Shown one piece after another: positions 43,101-53,672 of a DNA stretch of 64,000 nucleotides. How positions within the stretch are numbered: position 1 is the first letter of the stretch; each line of letters opens with the position of its first letter. Position numbers and translations under genes: made by a program. The notes below the pieces were generated by a model. The model searched no databases. It had not been told where the DNA came from and was given only the letters and a program-made list of their open reading frames with translations. Source of the stretch: Mesostigma viride (taxonomy: Eukaryota; Streptophyta; Mesostigmatophyceae; Mesostigmatales; Mesostigmataceae); contig RPFO01000123.1 of the NCBI GenBank assembly GCA_009746045.1, positions 142,501-206,500 of the forward strand, in the 5' to 3' direction.

Positions 43101-46100
43101 AGCAGGACATGTACCTGACCACACGCTGGCTCTTCTTCCACGGCGCCGTCTTGGAGATGGCATTGGCGGTGCCCAAGATCCGCTTCCGCAACGCAGTGGA
43201 TAATCCCCACGACGATGCGATCCGGGTGGTTGTCCTGATGGCCTCACTGTTCTTCGTTGTAGGAACCGTGCTCGCCATCATCGTCACGCTGCAGATCAGC
43301 CGCAAGGTGCGCCCACACGCACCGTGAGGGTATCCAAGTCGTATCTTATCTTGATTCGCTGCGTACAGTATTGTAGCTTCATTGTTCAGCCGCACGCGCA
43401 CGCTCATGCTGGCGCCACATGCGGTTTTTAGGCTCTTTATTTGCTCGTCCATGCCCATGCTGGCGCCCACACGCATATTTAATTCTTTATTTTCTTGTCC
43501 ATGCTCATGCTGGCGCCCGCACGCATCTTTAATTCTTTATTTTCTTGTCCATGCTCATGCTGGCGCCCACACGCATCTTTAATTCTTTATTTTCTTGTCC
43601 ATGCTCATGCTGGCGCCCGCACGCATCTTTAATTCTTTATTTTCTTGTCCATGCTCATGCTGGCGCCCGCACGCATCTTTAATTCTTTATTTTCTTGTCC
43701 ATGCTCATGCTGGCGCCCGCATTCTTAGGATCTGCTTGGGTGCACGAGGGCGCCCACAGCCTGTGGCCAAGGCTTGTCTGGACCGGTGGACGCTGCGTGC
43801 TTGCCCACCCACCCGTCCGTCCGTCCGCCCGCCCGCCCGCCCGCCCGCCCGCCCGCCGCCCGCCCGCCCGCTCGCCCGCCGCCCGCCCGCCCGCCCGCCC
43901 GCCGCCGCCCGCCCGCCCGCCCGCCCGCCCGCCCGCCCGCCCGCCCGCCCGCCCGCCCGCCCGCTCCCCGCCCGCCCGCCCGCCCGCCTGCCTGCCTGCC
44001 TGCCTGCCTGTTTTGCCATCGGAAGACAGAACGGAGGGGCGGGTCATTGCCTTAACACTCATAAGGGGGGCAGAGGGTCTCACAGAGTAGCTCACATGGC
44101 TCCAGGGATGCAGGCCGCCGCGCGTGTGGTGACCCCGACCAAGGTTGTGTCTCTCCCCTTGCCCATCAATCCCCATAAAGCAGCAACATGTTGAAATCGT
44201 CCGTCCTTTGTTTGCCATATCTCTCATCCGTTCCCTCATTTCTGTTATCCGTTCTCCTCATTTCCGCCATCCATTCCCCTCATTTCCGCCATCCGTTCCC
44301 CTCATTTCTGCCGTCCGTTCCCCTCATTTCTGCCGTCCGTTCCCTCATTTCTGTCATCCGTTCCCCTCATTTCCGCCACCCATTCCCCTCATTTCCGCCA
44401 TCCATTCCCCTCATTTCCGCCATCCGTTCCCCTCATTTCTGCCATCCGTTCCCCTCATTTCTGCCATCCGTTCCCTCATTTCTGCCATCTGGACTGGAAA
44501 GCAGCGCCCCAAGCAGCAGGCCCATTGCTTGCATACGCGTGGTCGCCCACTCCACACGTGGTCCCTGGCAGGGCATTAATAGGCCGCTCGCCTCCCACCC
44601 CACCTCCCACTGGCCGTGCATGCGCCTAAAGTATGCCTATGCACAGCTTGAGACCTGACATTGCCACGGACCTGAGGCCCTAGGTACAGGGCACGGAGGA
44701 CTCATCTGCATGGTCCCCACGGCAACTTGGCCTGTTTTGGAGGTTGGCCCATTGGCGCATGCATGCATGCCCCTGGCTTTGCACGTCGATGCAGCAACGC
44801 TCTCTTCGTGCCTCCGCATGTCTGCCCGATACGACCCTGGCGTGGTAGCCCTGGCTGCTCTGCTTGCTGCGGCCGACCGCAGCTGCCTTACTCCTGTGGA
44901 GTGTTACCATTATCGCCCCCCCCCCCCTCCTGCATCCTCAGGTCAAGATGAACGTGCTTTTGGAGGAGGACTTGGACGAGGCGGTGCGTGAGAATGAGGT
45001 GCTGAGGACGCGGCTCATCTCCGTGGATGGCCAGCTGGAGAAGGGTACGGCGACCAGTAGCTAGCCTCGTGTGTGCATGCATGTGGCAGTGACATTTCAT
45101 GGCGCGTGCACATACATGCTGTGGTGCTATGGATTGGTTTGGGGTGTACGTGTCTGCCTGTTCCGTTATGTGGCTGCGCCTCCCCATGGACGAGGGGGGC
45201 GTGGGGGCTGGCCGGCTATACATGTGATAGGTCGGTAGGGACACCTGTATTTCAATCGACAGTCGACAGGGAATGTGCTTGTGCTTAGGACAGCGCTCGT
45301 GCAGGACAGGGTCAGCAGGAGTCAGCGTGGTGTGCCATGGTAGCAGGAACTTTGGCTGCCTGTTGGCAAGGATAGGGCGGGCTGGCTCATGGGGTCGTGT
45401 GGGGCAGCCGTGCGGCTGCTTGCTCTTTTTTTCCCTTTCTTCCGTGGCGTAAACTCTCAAATGACCCTAGATAGCCGCTCCTGCCCTGCGTATGTGGCCT
45501 AGGCTGATGTTCCTGCCCCGTGCCGTGTGCACACCTTTGTCCTTGGTCCCCCACGGTTTGCCTCGGACGTGTCTGGGCATGGCTTGGTGCCACATTCCGT
45601 GTGCCAGTGGACATGGAGACCCCCATGCAGAAGGCGGCCAAGCTGATGGAGGAGATTGCCAACGGCAAACGCAAGGCGACACCGGAGCTCATGCAGCAGA
45701 TCATGGTGTGTGCGAGCGGGTTGTTACGAATGGACTCACCAATGAATGGGTTCACCCATGGATTGATTGCTTCATCTACTTTATGACTAGTTCAAGCATG
45801 ATTCTCACACAGTGCAAGCGTTGTGTTATTTGTTCGGCTGGAAGGGTGGCACACATGTTGAGTTGCACGAGTTGGAGGCACTCAGTTATTAAAGCCTTTC
45901 ATCACATGATTCTGCTGGCCCCAAGCTCCGGCCGGCTGTGCATCGCCTCTTCGTTATACTGCATCTTTATTCGGTGGAGGGTGATGACATATTGTGTGCT
46001 GTCCATATCGTGTACTGTTGCATTTAGAAAGGGACCAACCAGTTAATCCACCATGCATGCAAGCCACCCTTGCAACCCAACCAGCAACATACCCGAGACC

Positions 46101-49100
46101 TCGACACTTGGCCGACTAGCGATGTGCCTAACGATGTGCCCCGCTCCCCCCCAAGCTGCTGTCCCCCGACCACCCAGCCATTCAGCTACATGCCTGCCAA
46201 CCTTCCGAACAGCACAACCATCTGGCCATTCATAAATCCCACCCTCTAATCAAGCACCGGTGCGCCCCTCCTCTCACCCACTCATTGCATCCTGTGCGCC
46301 CACTCCCCCTTTCGTGCCCGCAGGCGCTGATGAAGGCAAAGGACCGCGACATGCCGCAGTTCCTGCGCACCGACACCGGTGCGGAGAACTTGGACAAGGA
46401 GCTAGCGGAGTGGCTCAAGTCCACCCTCGGAGGGGAAAGGGTCAAGCAAACCGGTGGCTCTCGCTCAGAGACGCCCACCGGGGGCATGCTGGCACCGCCC
46501 CCTGCCGCCAAGCGCGGGCGGCACTCCCTCTCTGGCGCGGTGGAAAAGCCGAGCATGCCAACGGTGTACGACACGAGCGTGCTCTCGATGCTGCACGCGG
46601 CGACAAGTGGCATCACGCCCATCCCCCACCTGGAGCGCCGCGTGTCGACCGTGCTTACCGGCGTGGTGGTAATGGAGAGTGACAGCGAGGGCGAGTCGAT
46701 CTCGGGAAATCAGAAGGGGAGGGGAGTGGGCGGGACCACGAATCGCAACCTGGAGGAAATCCGTGCGCTGGTGCGTCGCACGGGGGATTGGTCGTTGGAC
46801 ACGATGGAATTGGACGAGAAGACCGGGGGCCAGGTGGTGGTGTACATCGGCTATGCGCTGTTTGTGGCCAGCGGTGCGCTGCATCGGTTCCATATCGACG
46901 AGCTCAAGCTGGTCAACTTTTTGGGCGCGCTCAACCGGGGCATGCCTGACAACCCCTACCACAACCGCGCGCACATCGCGGACGTGGCCAACGCCATGTT
47001 CCACGTGATGACGTCCAGCGGCATGTACAAGTTCATCTCGGAATTCGACATGCTCGCGGGCATTGTGGCGTCTGTCATCCACGACTACAAGCACCCGGTG
47101 AGCGTCCACCCTGTCGTGCAGCGCATATGGGGCCACATGCGTCCCCTGGTTGCCCTCACTGGCACCATCAGGTCCCCTCATACCATCTTCTGGCGTGTGA
47201 AATTTTCTCGTGTGTGTCCGTAACGGGACCCCCTCGCGCTGTGTGTCCGTAACGGGATCGCCTCGCTATCGATTTAAGGGGTAGGGCGGAGTTGGCGCAT
47301 GAAATCATGTGTGATACCCTGCCCGGACTTTGTCTTGGGATGAGGCCCTCAGGGTTTCTACAGCCGTGTGAGTGTGGGCTCGTAGGTCCATTTTTTTTCG
47401 ATATTGTAGTCAGGGAAAGGTGGGCCCAGCGGCCACGTTCAGCTTGGGGGGGGTGGCTCTAGCTATGCACCTGGTGGGTGCCGTTTCCAGAACAAAGGGA
47501 GATGAGCCAAATGATGTAGCCACCCATACTCTCACTGTGCTTTCACCCTTGTGCGAGCACGGCCACCTATTTTGAGCAGTTGCATGTCGAAGTTATCATA
47601 AAGGTTGTCAATTCCCGTTGCAAGCGCGAAGCTTTTGGCTGGCTGCTAGAGTAGACTTGCCACGGTGCTTGTATCCTTACCATCCGTAGTCGCCACACCA
47701 GCCAAAGCATGTCTTCCATTGTTCTCTTAAATGTCTGTTGAAGCTGTCTGAGGTAAGATTATCCAGATGCTCATTTCGCGGTTTTGAGTATCCATACGCG
47801 GGGCAAATGTTCTGCTTGATCAGGCCATCAGCCGTCGCCCCATGCTGACCTGGCTTGACACCTCACTGTCGGCATGGTGTGCGTGGCCCGCCGCGTACGC
47901 CCATTAATTCCATTTTCTCCACCCTACCCCACCTCCCTACCAGATCACCTTGCAAATTTCGGGATTTTATTAGAGGAATTTACGCCTTCGTGCCCCCATG
48001 CTGTTGTCCATCTGCCCCCGCCCCTTGCCGGTTCGTCTGCTCCTTTCCCCCTGCTTGCTGCCAGGGCCGCAACAATGACTTCCTTCGCAAGACCCAGAAC
48101 ATCATCTCGCTGCGCTACAACGACCGCAACGCGCTCGAGTGCTACCACGTTGCGGAGGCCTTCATCCTGATGGTGGAGAACCCTGAACTGAACTTTTTGG
48201 CCACGCTATCAGATGACGACTACATGGAGGTGCGCGACACGGTGATCGACTGCGTGATGGGGACTGACCTCAAGCGGCACTTTGAGCTGATCGACGCGTT
48301 CAAGAACCGGGTCAAGAAGGAGGTGGAGTGGGACGCATGCAGCCTGGAGGACCGGCGGCTGCTGCTCATGATGGCGCTGAAAGTGGCAGACATCGGGTAT
48401 GTGTTCTAGTAGCATCTTCTGTTTGTTATGTTGTTGGTGTGCTCATAACCCTGTGCTCATGATGGCGCTCAAGGTGGCCGACATCAGGTACATGAGATAG
48501 AATTTTGTTGAATCGTACTGGTCCTACGGGGTCCCAGCACGGGGCGCCAGGTTTATATAGGCCTCGAAACCTTGCCAGGTATGTTCCATCTAATCAATTC
48601 AGGTACTTGCCAGACCCAGACCGGGGGAACCCGAGTGCGTGCGTGCATCATGCAACAGACTTGCTTCAGGCACCTTGCCTGGGTGCACGTTGGGTCACAG
48701 GAGGGGTGGAAGTATCCGCCATTTCCACCGCCAGCGCCACCATGGCCGCCACTGCCAGCAGCAGCAACAGCCGCATTAGGCATGGATCATGCCGATACCA
48801 ACCACTGTGTTTTTTAAATCATGAAGGCCAACAAGGGTGACCTTGTCTCTAATGAAATGGAGGTAGTGTGTTGTGGTCTTTGCTGAGCACAGAACCTCAA
48901 CATAATATGGTCTGTCTTACGGTGTGGTCCTTGGCCTGTGCAGCTTTGAGGGCGGTAGCGGTATTCTCCCCATGTTATCCCCATGATCACACATTGTGCA
49001 CTTCTTACATTTCGCTATGCAAGTGATGGCAGTCTGTGGTGTGAGCGTTGTGTAAGTCTCTGTCATGCCCTTAAGCCGCCGTACCTGACCATGATCTCCT

Positions 49101-51091
49101 CCTTGCATGCCTGTATCCGTCATGGCAACGCACAGCCACTCGGCCAAGCCCTGGGACCTGCACACCAAGTGGTCGGACGCGATCATACGAGAGTTCTTCC
49201 TGCAGGGTGATGACGAGAAGGAGAAGGACCTGCCCGTGTCTCCGTTCATGGACCGCAACAACTTCAGCAGACCCAAGTCCCAGACCGGCTTCTTCCAGGT
49301 GGGCTACCTGCCACAGGCATGTCTTTATGTTGGTCTGTTTTTGCCTGCAAGCAAGCACACAACGCAATAACCATGCCGCCCTATCGATGCCGTGCCCACC
49401 TACCCTACCTGATCGATCAACTGCACAGTCGCATACACGCCCGATGCCGTGCCCACCTACCCTACTGCACAGTCGCATACACGCCCGATGCCGTGCCCAC
49501 CTACCCTACTGCACACTCGCATACACGCCCGATGCCGTGCCCACCTACCCTACTGCACACTCGCATACACGCCCGATGCCGTGCCCACCTACCCTACTGC
49601 ACACTCGCATACACGCCCGATGCCGTGCCCACCTACCCTACTGCACACTCGCATACACGCCCGGTGCCGTGCCCACCTACCCTACTGCACACTCGCATAC
49701 ACGCCAGCCCGCCCAAGCCTATGACTCACCCTGCTTGGTGCCCCGCTTGGTGCCCCGCTTGGTGCCCTGCTTGGTGCCCCGCTTGGTGCCCTGCTTGGTG
49801 CCCTGCTTGGTGCCCTGCTTGGTGCCTTGCTTGGTGCCCTGCTTCTTGCCCTGCTTGGTGCCTTGCTTGGTGCCCTGCTTGGTGCCCTGCTTGTTGCCCT
49901 GCTTGTTGCCCTGCTTGTTGCCCCGCTTGTTGCCCTGCTCCTTGCCCTGCTCCTTGCCCTGCCCCTTGCCCTTCTCCTTGCCCTGCTCCTTGCCCTGCTT
50001 CTTGCCCTGCTCCTTGCCCTGCTCCTTGCCCTGCTCCTTGCCCTGCTCCTTGCCCTGCTCCTTGCCCTGCTCCTTGCCCTGCTCCTTGCCCTGCTCCTTG
50101 CCCTGCTCCTTGCCCTGCTCCTTGCCCTGCTCCTTGCCCTGCTCCTTGCCCTGCTCCTTGCCCTGCTCCTTGCCCTGCTCCTTGCCCTGCTCCTTGCCCT
50201 GCTCCTTGCCCTGCTCCTTGCCCTGCTCCTTGCCCTGCTCCTTGCCCTGCTCCTTGCCCTGCTCCTTGCCCTGCTCCTTGCCCTGCTCCTTGCCCTGCTC
50301 CTTGCCCTGCTCCTTGCCCTGCTCCTTGCCCTGCTCCTTGCCCTGCTCCTTGCCCTGCTCCTTGCCCTGCTCCTTGCCCTGCTCCTTGCCCTGCTCCTTG
50401 CCCTGCTCCTTGCCCTGCTCCTTGCCCTGCTCCTTGCCCTGCTCCTTGCCCTGCTCCTTGCCCTGCTCCTTGCCCTGCTCCTTGCCCTGCTCCTTGCCCT
50501 GCTCCTTGCCCTGCTCCTTGCCCTGCTCCTTGCCCTGCTCCTTGACCTGCTTGTAGACTATGAATCACACTTCCAGCCTGGCAACCAACTGCAAACCCTC
50601 CCACCGCCGCGTTCTGTGAGAACTCATGCCCTAGTTGTCGCTGGCGTTGATGCGTGCCATCGCTGGTGCCAGGCAATGTATCCCGTTACGACTACCTGTG
50701 ACCTGTGGCCGGGCATCTGTCAGGGTGTGTGGACCCGCACCGCACGTGTTTTATCGGACATTGCTTCCCAGGCCATCAATCACTTTAATCAGACCATTCT
50801 CCGCATCTACCTGTGTCTGCCACTCGTCATGAAGTGAACGTCTGCCTTGCCCGGTCTGACTAGGTCAGTCACCTGCTGCTGCTCTCTCTGTCCGTGCCCG
50901 CCTGTTGGCTCTCCCCTGGTGCTCCCCTGGAAACCCCCTCCCTTGTTAACCCATGGCGGCGCCGCCATCAGTTCATCGTTCTGCCCCTCTTCCAAACGTG
51001 GACGGCATCCTTCCACAAGTCCAAGCCGCTTCTGTCGCACGTGGTGTCCAACATGGAGAAGTGGCAGGCCATGGCCAGCATAGATGGCTAA
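40115..51091 (+). CDS. Receptor-type class I cyclic-nucleotide phosphodiesterase
   Basis: Exons 40115-40919, 42273-42610, 43064-43306, 44942-45044, 45608-45705, 46324-47097, 48065-48396, 49136-49298 and 50972-51091 give 991 residues with matching phases. The ATG is the first after an in-frame TAA. Order: basic N terminus; membrane segment near residues 54-73; ectodomain to about 430 that looks like a Cache sensor (inference); second membrane segment near 435-457; coiled coil 463-496; linker; PDEase domain from about 640. Metal ligands are visible: H746 in [11 protein letters not shown]782-D783 in HDYKHP|GRNNDF, and D896 in KVADIG. The purine-binding Gln is Q947 in [30 protein letters not shown] is also typical. 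It should hydrolyse cAMP and/or cGMP at a membrane. It lies 8.5 kb downstream of, and codirectional with, the cyclase. Confidence 0.88.
40920..42272 (+). other. Phosphodiesterase intron 1
   Basis: The donor GTGGGT leaves phase 1, and the acceptor GGAGCAG ends at 42272. It contains a 21-bp minisatellite and otherwise nothing recognised. Confidence 0.7.
41333..41446 (+). repeat. 21-bp minisatellite, about five units
   Basis: Tandem copies of GGTGATGGCATGTTCGTGAT(G), the first with small variants. Confidence 0.9.
42611..43063 (+). other. Phosphodiesterase intron 2, starts with copy of exon end
   Basis: The intron begins GTGAGC. GAATACACCGACGTACAG|GTCG at 42629-42650 mirrors the exon end GAGTACACCGACCTGGAG|GTGA. 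A short GGGATAGAAACAGG repeat follows at about 42680-42780, and a TATATA run at about 42949-42970. Confidence 0.7.
43430..43717 (+). repeat. 50-bp minisatellite, about five to six units
   Basis: Each unit contains CATGCTCATGCTGGCGCCC and TTTAATTCTTTATTTTCTTG. The first unit is more diverged. Confidence 0.9.
43800..44010 (+). repeat. CCCG/CCTG-rich simple repeat
   Basis: A nearly pure CCCG tract with occasional CCGCC and CTCG breaks, ending in CCTG repeats. The open frames are low-complexity by-products. Confidence 0.93.
44215..44490 (+). repeat. ~21-bp minisatellite (CCGTTCCCCTCATTTCTGCC)
   Basis: About a dozen units with C/T variation at the TTTCYGCC position and occasional loss of one or two C residues. 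Confidence 0.9.
45045..45607 (+). other. Phosphodiesterase intron 4
   Basis: The donor GTACGG leaves phase 1 (G|TG makes Val), and the acceptor TGCCAG ends at 45607. No further feature is recognised. Confidence 0.65.
45706..46323 (+). other. Phosphodiesterase intron 5
   Basis: A phase-0 intron with donor GTGTGT and acceptor CCGCAG. Nothing else is recognised. Confidence 0.7.
47098..48064 (+). other. Phosphodiesterase intron 6
   Basis: It splits the metal-binding HDYKHP|GRNNDF segment. A ~28-bp tandem duplicate with GTGTGTCCGTAACGGGA lies at about 47213-47268. No other feature is seen. Confidence 0.8.
48397..49135 (+). other. Phosphodiesterase intron 7, contains copy of exon end
   Basis: The donor GTATGT follows GAC-ATC-GG. 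At about 48455-48494 the intron repeats CTCATGATGGCGCTCAAGG then TGGCCGACATCAG|GTAC, matching the exon end. The acceptor CACAG ends at 49135, and the split Gly codon is completed by C. Confidence 0.75.
49383..49715 (+). repeat. 44-bp minisatellite, about seven units
   Basis: Units contain CGTGCCCACCTACCCTACTG and CACACTCGCATACACGCCC. The first unit is longer and diverged. Confidence 0.92.
49727..50551 (+). repeat. 12-bp minisatellite (GCCCTGCTCCTT), about 68 units
   Basis: The first third has variant units with GGTGCCCTGCTT and TTGTTGCCC. The last 500 bp is almost perfect GCCCTGCTCCTT. Because 12 is a multiple of three it creates long open frames on both strands; being intronic, these are not taken as coding. 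Confidence 0.95.
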
Positions 51092-52118
51092 GCGAATGCT
51101 AGTTGCCAGCAGCCAGTAACCAGATTCGTGTGAGACTTTCGCCATGGGTACAATGACCAGTGAGCGCGAGCTTTTCTGCCGTCCGCTACAAGGAATTGTG
51201 GTTGCATGCATGTTTATGATCCATTGGCGTTCTGCATCATCTTCACGTGTGCAATCACCGCATCACAAGTCCATTGGTGTTGGCATATAGGTGGGCAGGA
51301 GGTCTTGTGCCATACACAGCTACACTAGTATTACAGGTGGAAACACCATGAATGCTTGTGACCGGCTGCTTTGTCTCTGGAGCCTTGGCAAGGAATATCC
51401 AAACCCACTCTATGATGCCACATAGGATGCGAGGATATATATGATTCCTCGAACTGCAAGGCAGCCTGTGTTGCCTGACTCTGCACCTGAGGACAAACAA
51501 GCATCGGCTGGCACGCCGTCGTCTCCTATCCAGGGCCATACGATGTTGTGTGTAGTGCTTCATCTTTACCGTGCCTCCTGCGCCACGCCACAGTGCTGTG
51601 TGATCCCACTGAGTGTCATGACCAGTATGCCACCGTGCATGCTCACATGTAGAACTAGAGATGTGTTAGAGCATTAGGACCTGTAGTTGCAGGCAGAGTT
51701 TGGACAAATCGTAGTCCGGACATATCCTTGTGTCAACCATAGCCTGAAGCTACCCCGAATGCCACCTTCCAAGGGTAAAAAAAAAAAGGTGAATCGAGAG
51801 CGTGGCTGGGCTCGGTGTTTCTGCTTTACTTGAACTTCTTAATGATGTTAATTATCATTAATGAATGCGATCAATGATGAATGGGATCAATGTGAGAACA
51901 GTCGTCTCACATGCTGTGCTTTATTGATTAATTTATTTTTCTTTTTATTTATTTAGTACAAGTAGACCCGGTGGGGGCCAAGCCCCCTATAATTTTGGAC
52001 TATCCTATTGGAGGCTCCTATTCAAGTCCGGCTGCTATCTAAATTCCCGTGCCCGTGTCTTTATCTAGGTCCGTCCCTCCGCGGCATACATTGCCCGTGG
52101 CCTGTGGCTAGTCATCAA
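51092..52118. other. Intergenic, downstream of phosphodiesterase
   Basis: It follows the TAA at 51089-51091. I see no gene or RNA. An A-run at about 51778-51788 and AT-rich sequence at 51840-51960 are the only notable compositional features. Confidence 0.5.
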
Positions 52119-52176
52119 GGGGCGGGGACCTGATGATCAACTGACAAGATGTGGACGCCCCCTGCGAGCTAGATTA

Positions 52177-52272
52177 ATTATTAATTAATTAATAGACACG
52201 TGACTGCGTCACGTGAGCATAATAAGTCCTCAGTGGGAGGGGAACATGGGATGGAATGGATGGTATAAGCTA
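52177..52272 (-). mobile_element. 96-bp family-3 insertion with 13-bp TSD
   Basis: GCGAGCTAGATTA flanks it at 52164-52176 and 52273-52285. It consists of a (TTAA)n tail, the CACGTGAC-TGC-GTCACGTG hairpin and about 60 bp of family-3 3' UTR (TCCTCAGTGGGAGGGGAACA). Confidence 0.8.
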
Positions 52273-52440
52273 GCGAGCTAGATTAGCCCATGTAATCATT
52301 GGTCAGTCACTGCCGCCGCCATGGCAGCCATGCCTAGAATGTTTGCCTAGCTAGCCTTGCCACCATACCTAGTCACGTGCATCGCTAACGCACGTTACAC
52401 AACCAGCCATAGCCTTAGCTCAGCCCTCGTACAGCCAGCC

Positions 52441-52498
52441 ATTGAATTGAATTGAATTGAATTGAATTGGAACATAACTCCGTTGGGAGTATATGTAG
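52441..52498 (-). mobile_element. 58-bp family-1 insertion with 9-bp TSD
   Basis: CAGCCAGCC flanks it at 52432-52440 and 52499-52507. It is only a pentanucleotide tail (ATTGA repeats) plus the ACTCC-GTTG-GGAGT hairpin and AT-rich remnant TATATGTAG. Confidence 0.75.
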
Positions 52499-52687
52499 CA
52501 GCCAGCCGTGTCATGTCCTTGCTATGCTTCGCTTTCTTGCTGGCCCATGCTCCTTGTTATGATGTGCTCACGCGGGTCTTATTGCACCCACAGAATTTGC
52601 CGGATCGTCTATCGTGTCCGATTGCTGCTGTGGCATGCCTCTGGCATGAAGGATCGAGAAAGGGGGTCTCTGCCCTTTCTTCCTGTT

Positions 52688-52785
52688 GTGCACATTAATG
52701 AATGAATTAATTAATTAAGAACATACCTCCGTGGGGAGGACATGTACATAACACATATCCCTGATCGAGAAGGGGCACATGGTTT
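52688..52785 (-). mobile_element. Diverged family-1-like 3' end
   Basis: Reading plus, TTAATTAATTAAG precedes ACATACCTCCGTGGGGAGG and later GAGAAGGGGCACATGG. The hairpin stem is CCTCC/GGAGG with a changed loop. Confidence 0.5.
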
Positions 52786-52799
52786 TCAGAAAATCAGAA

Positions 52800-53600
52800 T
52801 ATGGTTTTTAATACTCATCAGTCTAGCCGACGACATCAACACCCGCATTGGCCAGGCCTGGGCGGCCCTCCGCCGCCTCGACAGGTTCTGGACCTGCCGC
52901 TACCTGAGTGAGCGACGCAAGCGCATATTCTGTTCAAGGCCCTTGTCCTCAGCATCCTCCTTTACGGCTGCGAGGCGTGGACCCTGGACCAGGCGCTGAG
53001 CCAGCAGCTTGATCGACGGCACCGTCGCTAGAATGCTCCGTCATATCCTCGGCGTCCGCTACCAAGAACGCCGCACCCGGGCCAAGCTCTACTGCCAGCT
53101 CCCTCTTGTCACCCATACCATCCGACACTGCCGCCTCCTCTTTGCCGGCCATCTCGCCTGCACAGACCAGGTGAATACCGATGTGGGCCCTGCCGGGGGG
53201 CTTAAGACGGGCCAACCAGGTAGACACCTCCTCCTATGGCAGGGTCCCCTTGTCCCATCGCAACCCACTGGCAAACTTGCGCGCGCCCGGCACCGGCGCG
53301 GCGCGACCCGGAACTATGTGACGCAACTGCTTGAAGATGCAGGGCTTCTGGGACTATCCGTACTCTGTGCCCGCATGATTGACAAGGAGAAATGGGCTGC
53401 CATCAGCGATAAGCACCTTCCTGAGGGGTATGCTCCTGTTTTCTCCCCACGGGCCCCGCGGCCCGTTGCTAGCCAGCGGTAGAAGTCCGCAGGTGGAGGT
53501 TATTGGCCCTGAGGATCGATAGCCGCTACACTACCGCCTCGTCTGCCATTACAGTAGAGGACAGCTCGGATGAGGATTACATCCCCATCTAGTCTCTGGT
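52800..53600 (+). pseudogene. LINE reverse transcriptase C-terminal fragment, copy E
   Basis: In pieces across frames it reads DDINTRIGQAWAALRRLD, then LVLSILLYGCEAWTLD, then MLRHILGVRYQERR and CRLLFAGHLACTDQ. This is the region after the catalytic core of LINE ORF2 proteins, where I-L-Y-G-x-E-x-W and R-x-L-x-H-x-x-G are common. A frameshift and a stop near 53029 break it. The open tail runs to 53482. Confidence 0.7.
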
Positions 53601-53672
53601 TGGGGAATGATAAGGACGATATTTGTTTAAACTTTTGTGTATTTTTTTTTCTAATGAGATTAGCATAGTACT

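Larger units (their letters stand above)
43307..44941 (+). other. Phosphodiesterase intron 3, minisatellite-rich
   Basis: It holds a 50-bp repeat, a CCCG-rich tract and a ~21-bp repeat, listed separately. The region 44500-44940 shows nothing recognisable beyond a C-run before the acceptor. Confidence 0.7.
49299..50971 (+). other. Phosphodiesterase intron 8, minisatellite-filled
   Basis: It separates SQTGFFQ from FIVLPL. It contains a 44-bp array and a 12-bp array. The remainder (50552-50971) shows nothing recognisable. Confidence 0.8.
52119..52695 (+). mobile_element. Family-2 3' region, copy G, interrupted twice
   Basis: It starts in the end of ORF1 (GGGGACCTGATGATCAAC, TGTGGACGCCCCCTGC) and follows the copy D 3' UTR (CACTGCCGCCGCCATGGCAG, ACAACCAGCCATAGCC, TTATTGCACCCACAG, GGGTCTCTGCCCTTTC). 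The family-3 piece at 52177-52272 and the family-1 piece at 52441-52498 interrupt it, each with its own TSD. Confidence 0.7.

Noticed and set aside
43774-44239. Pro/Arg-rich and Arg/Gly/Ala-rich frames
   Set aside because: Low-complexity translation of the CCCG tract in PDE intron 3.
49207-50837. Long repetitive frames (PCSL, LLAL, GAGQ)
   Set aside because: The 12-bp array preserves any open frame. It lies between PDE exons that join correctly without it.
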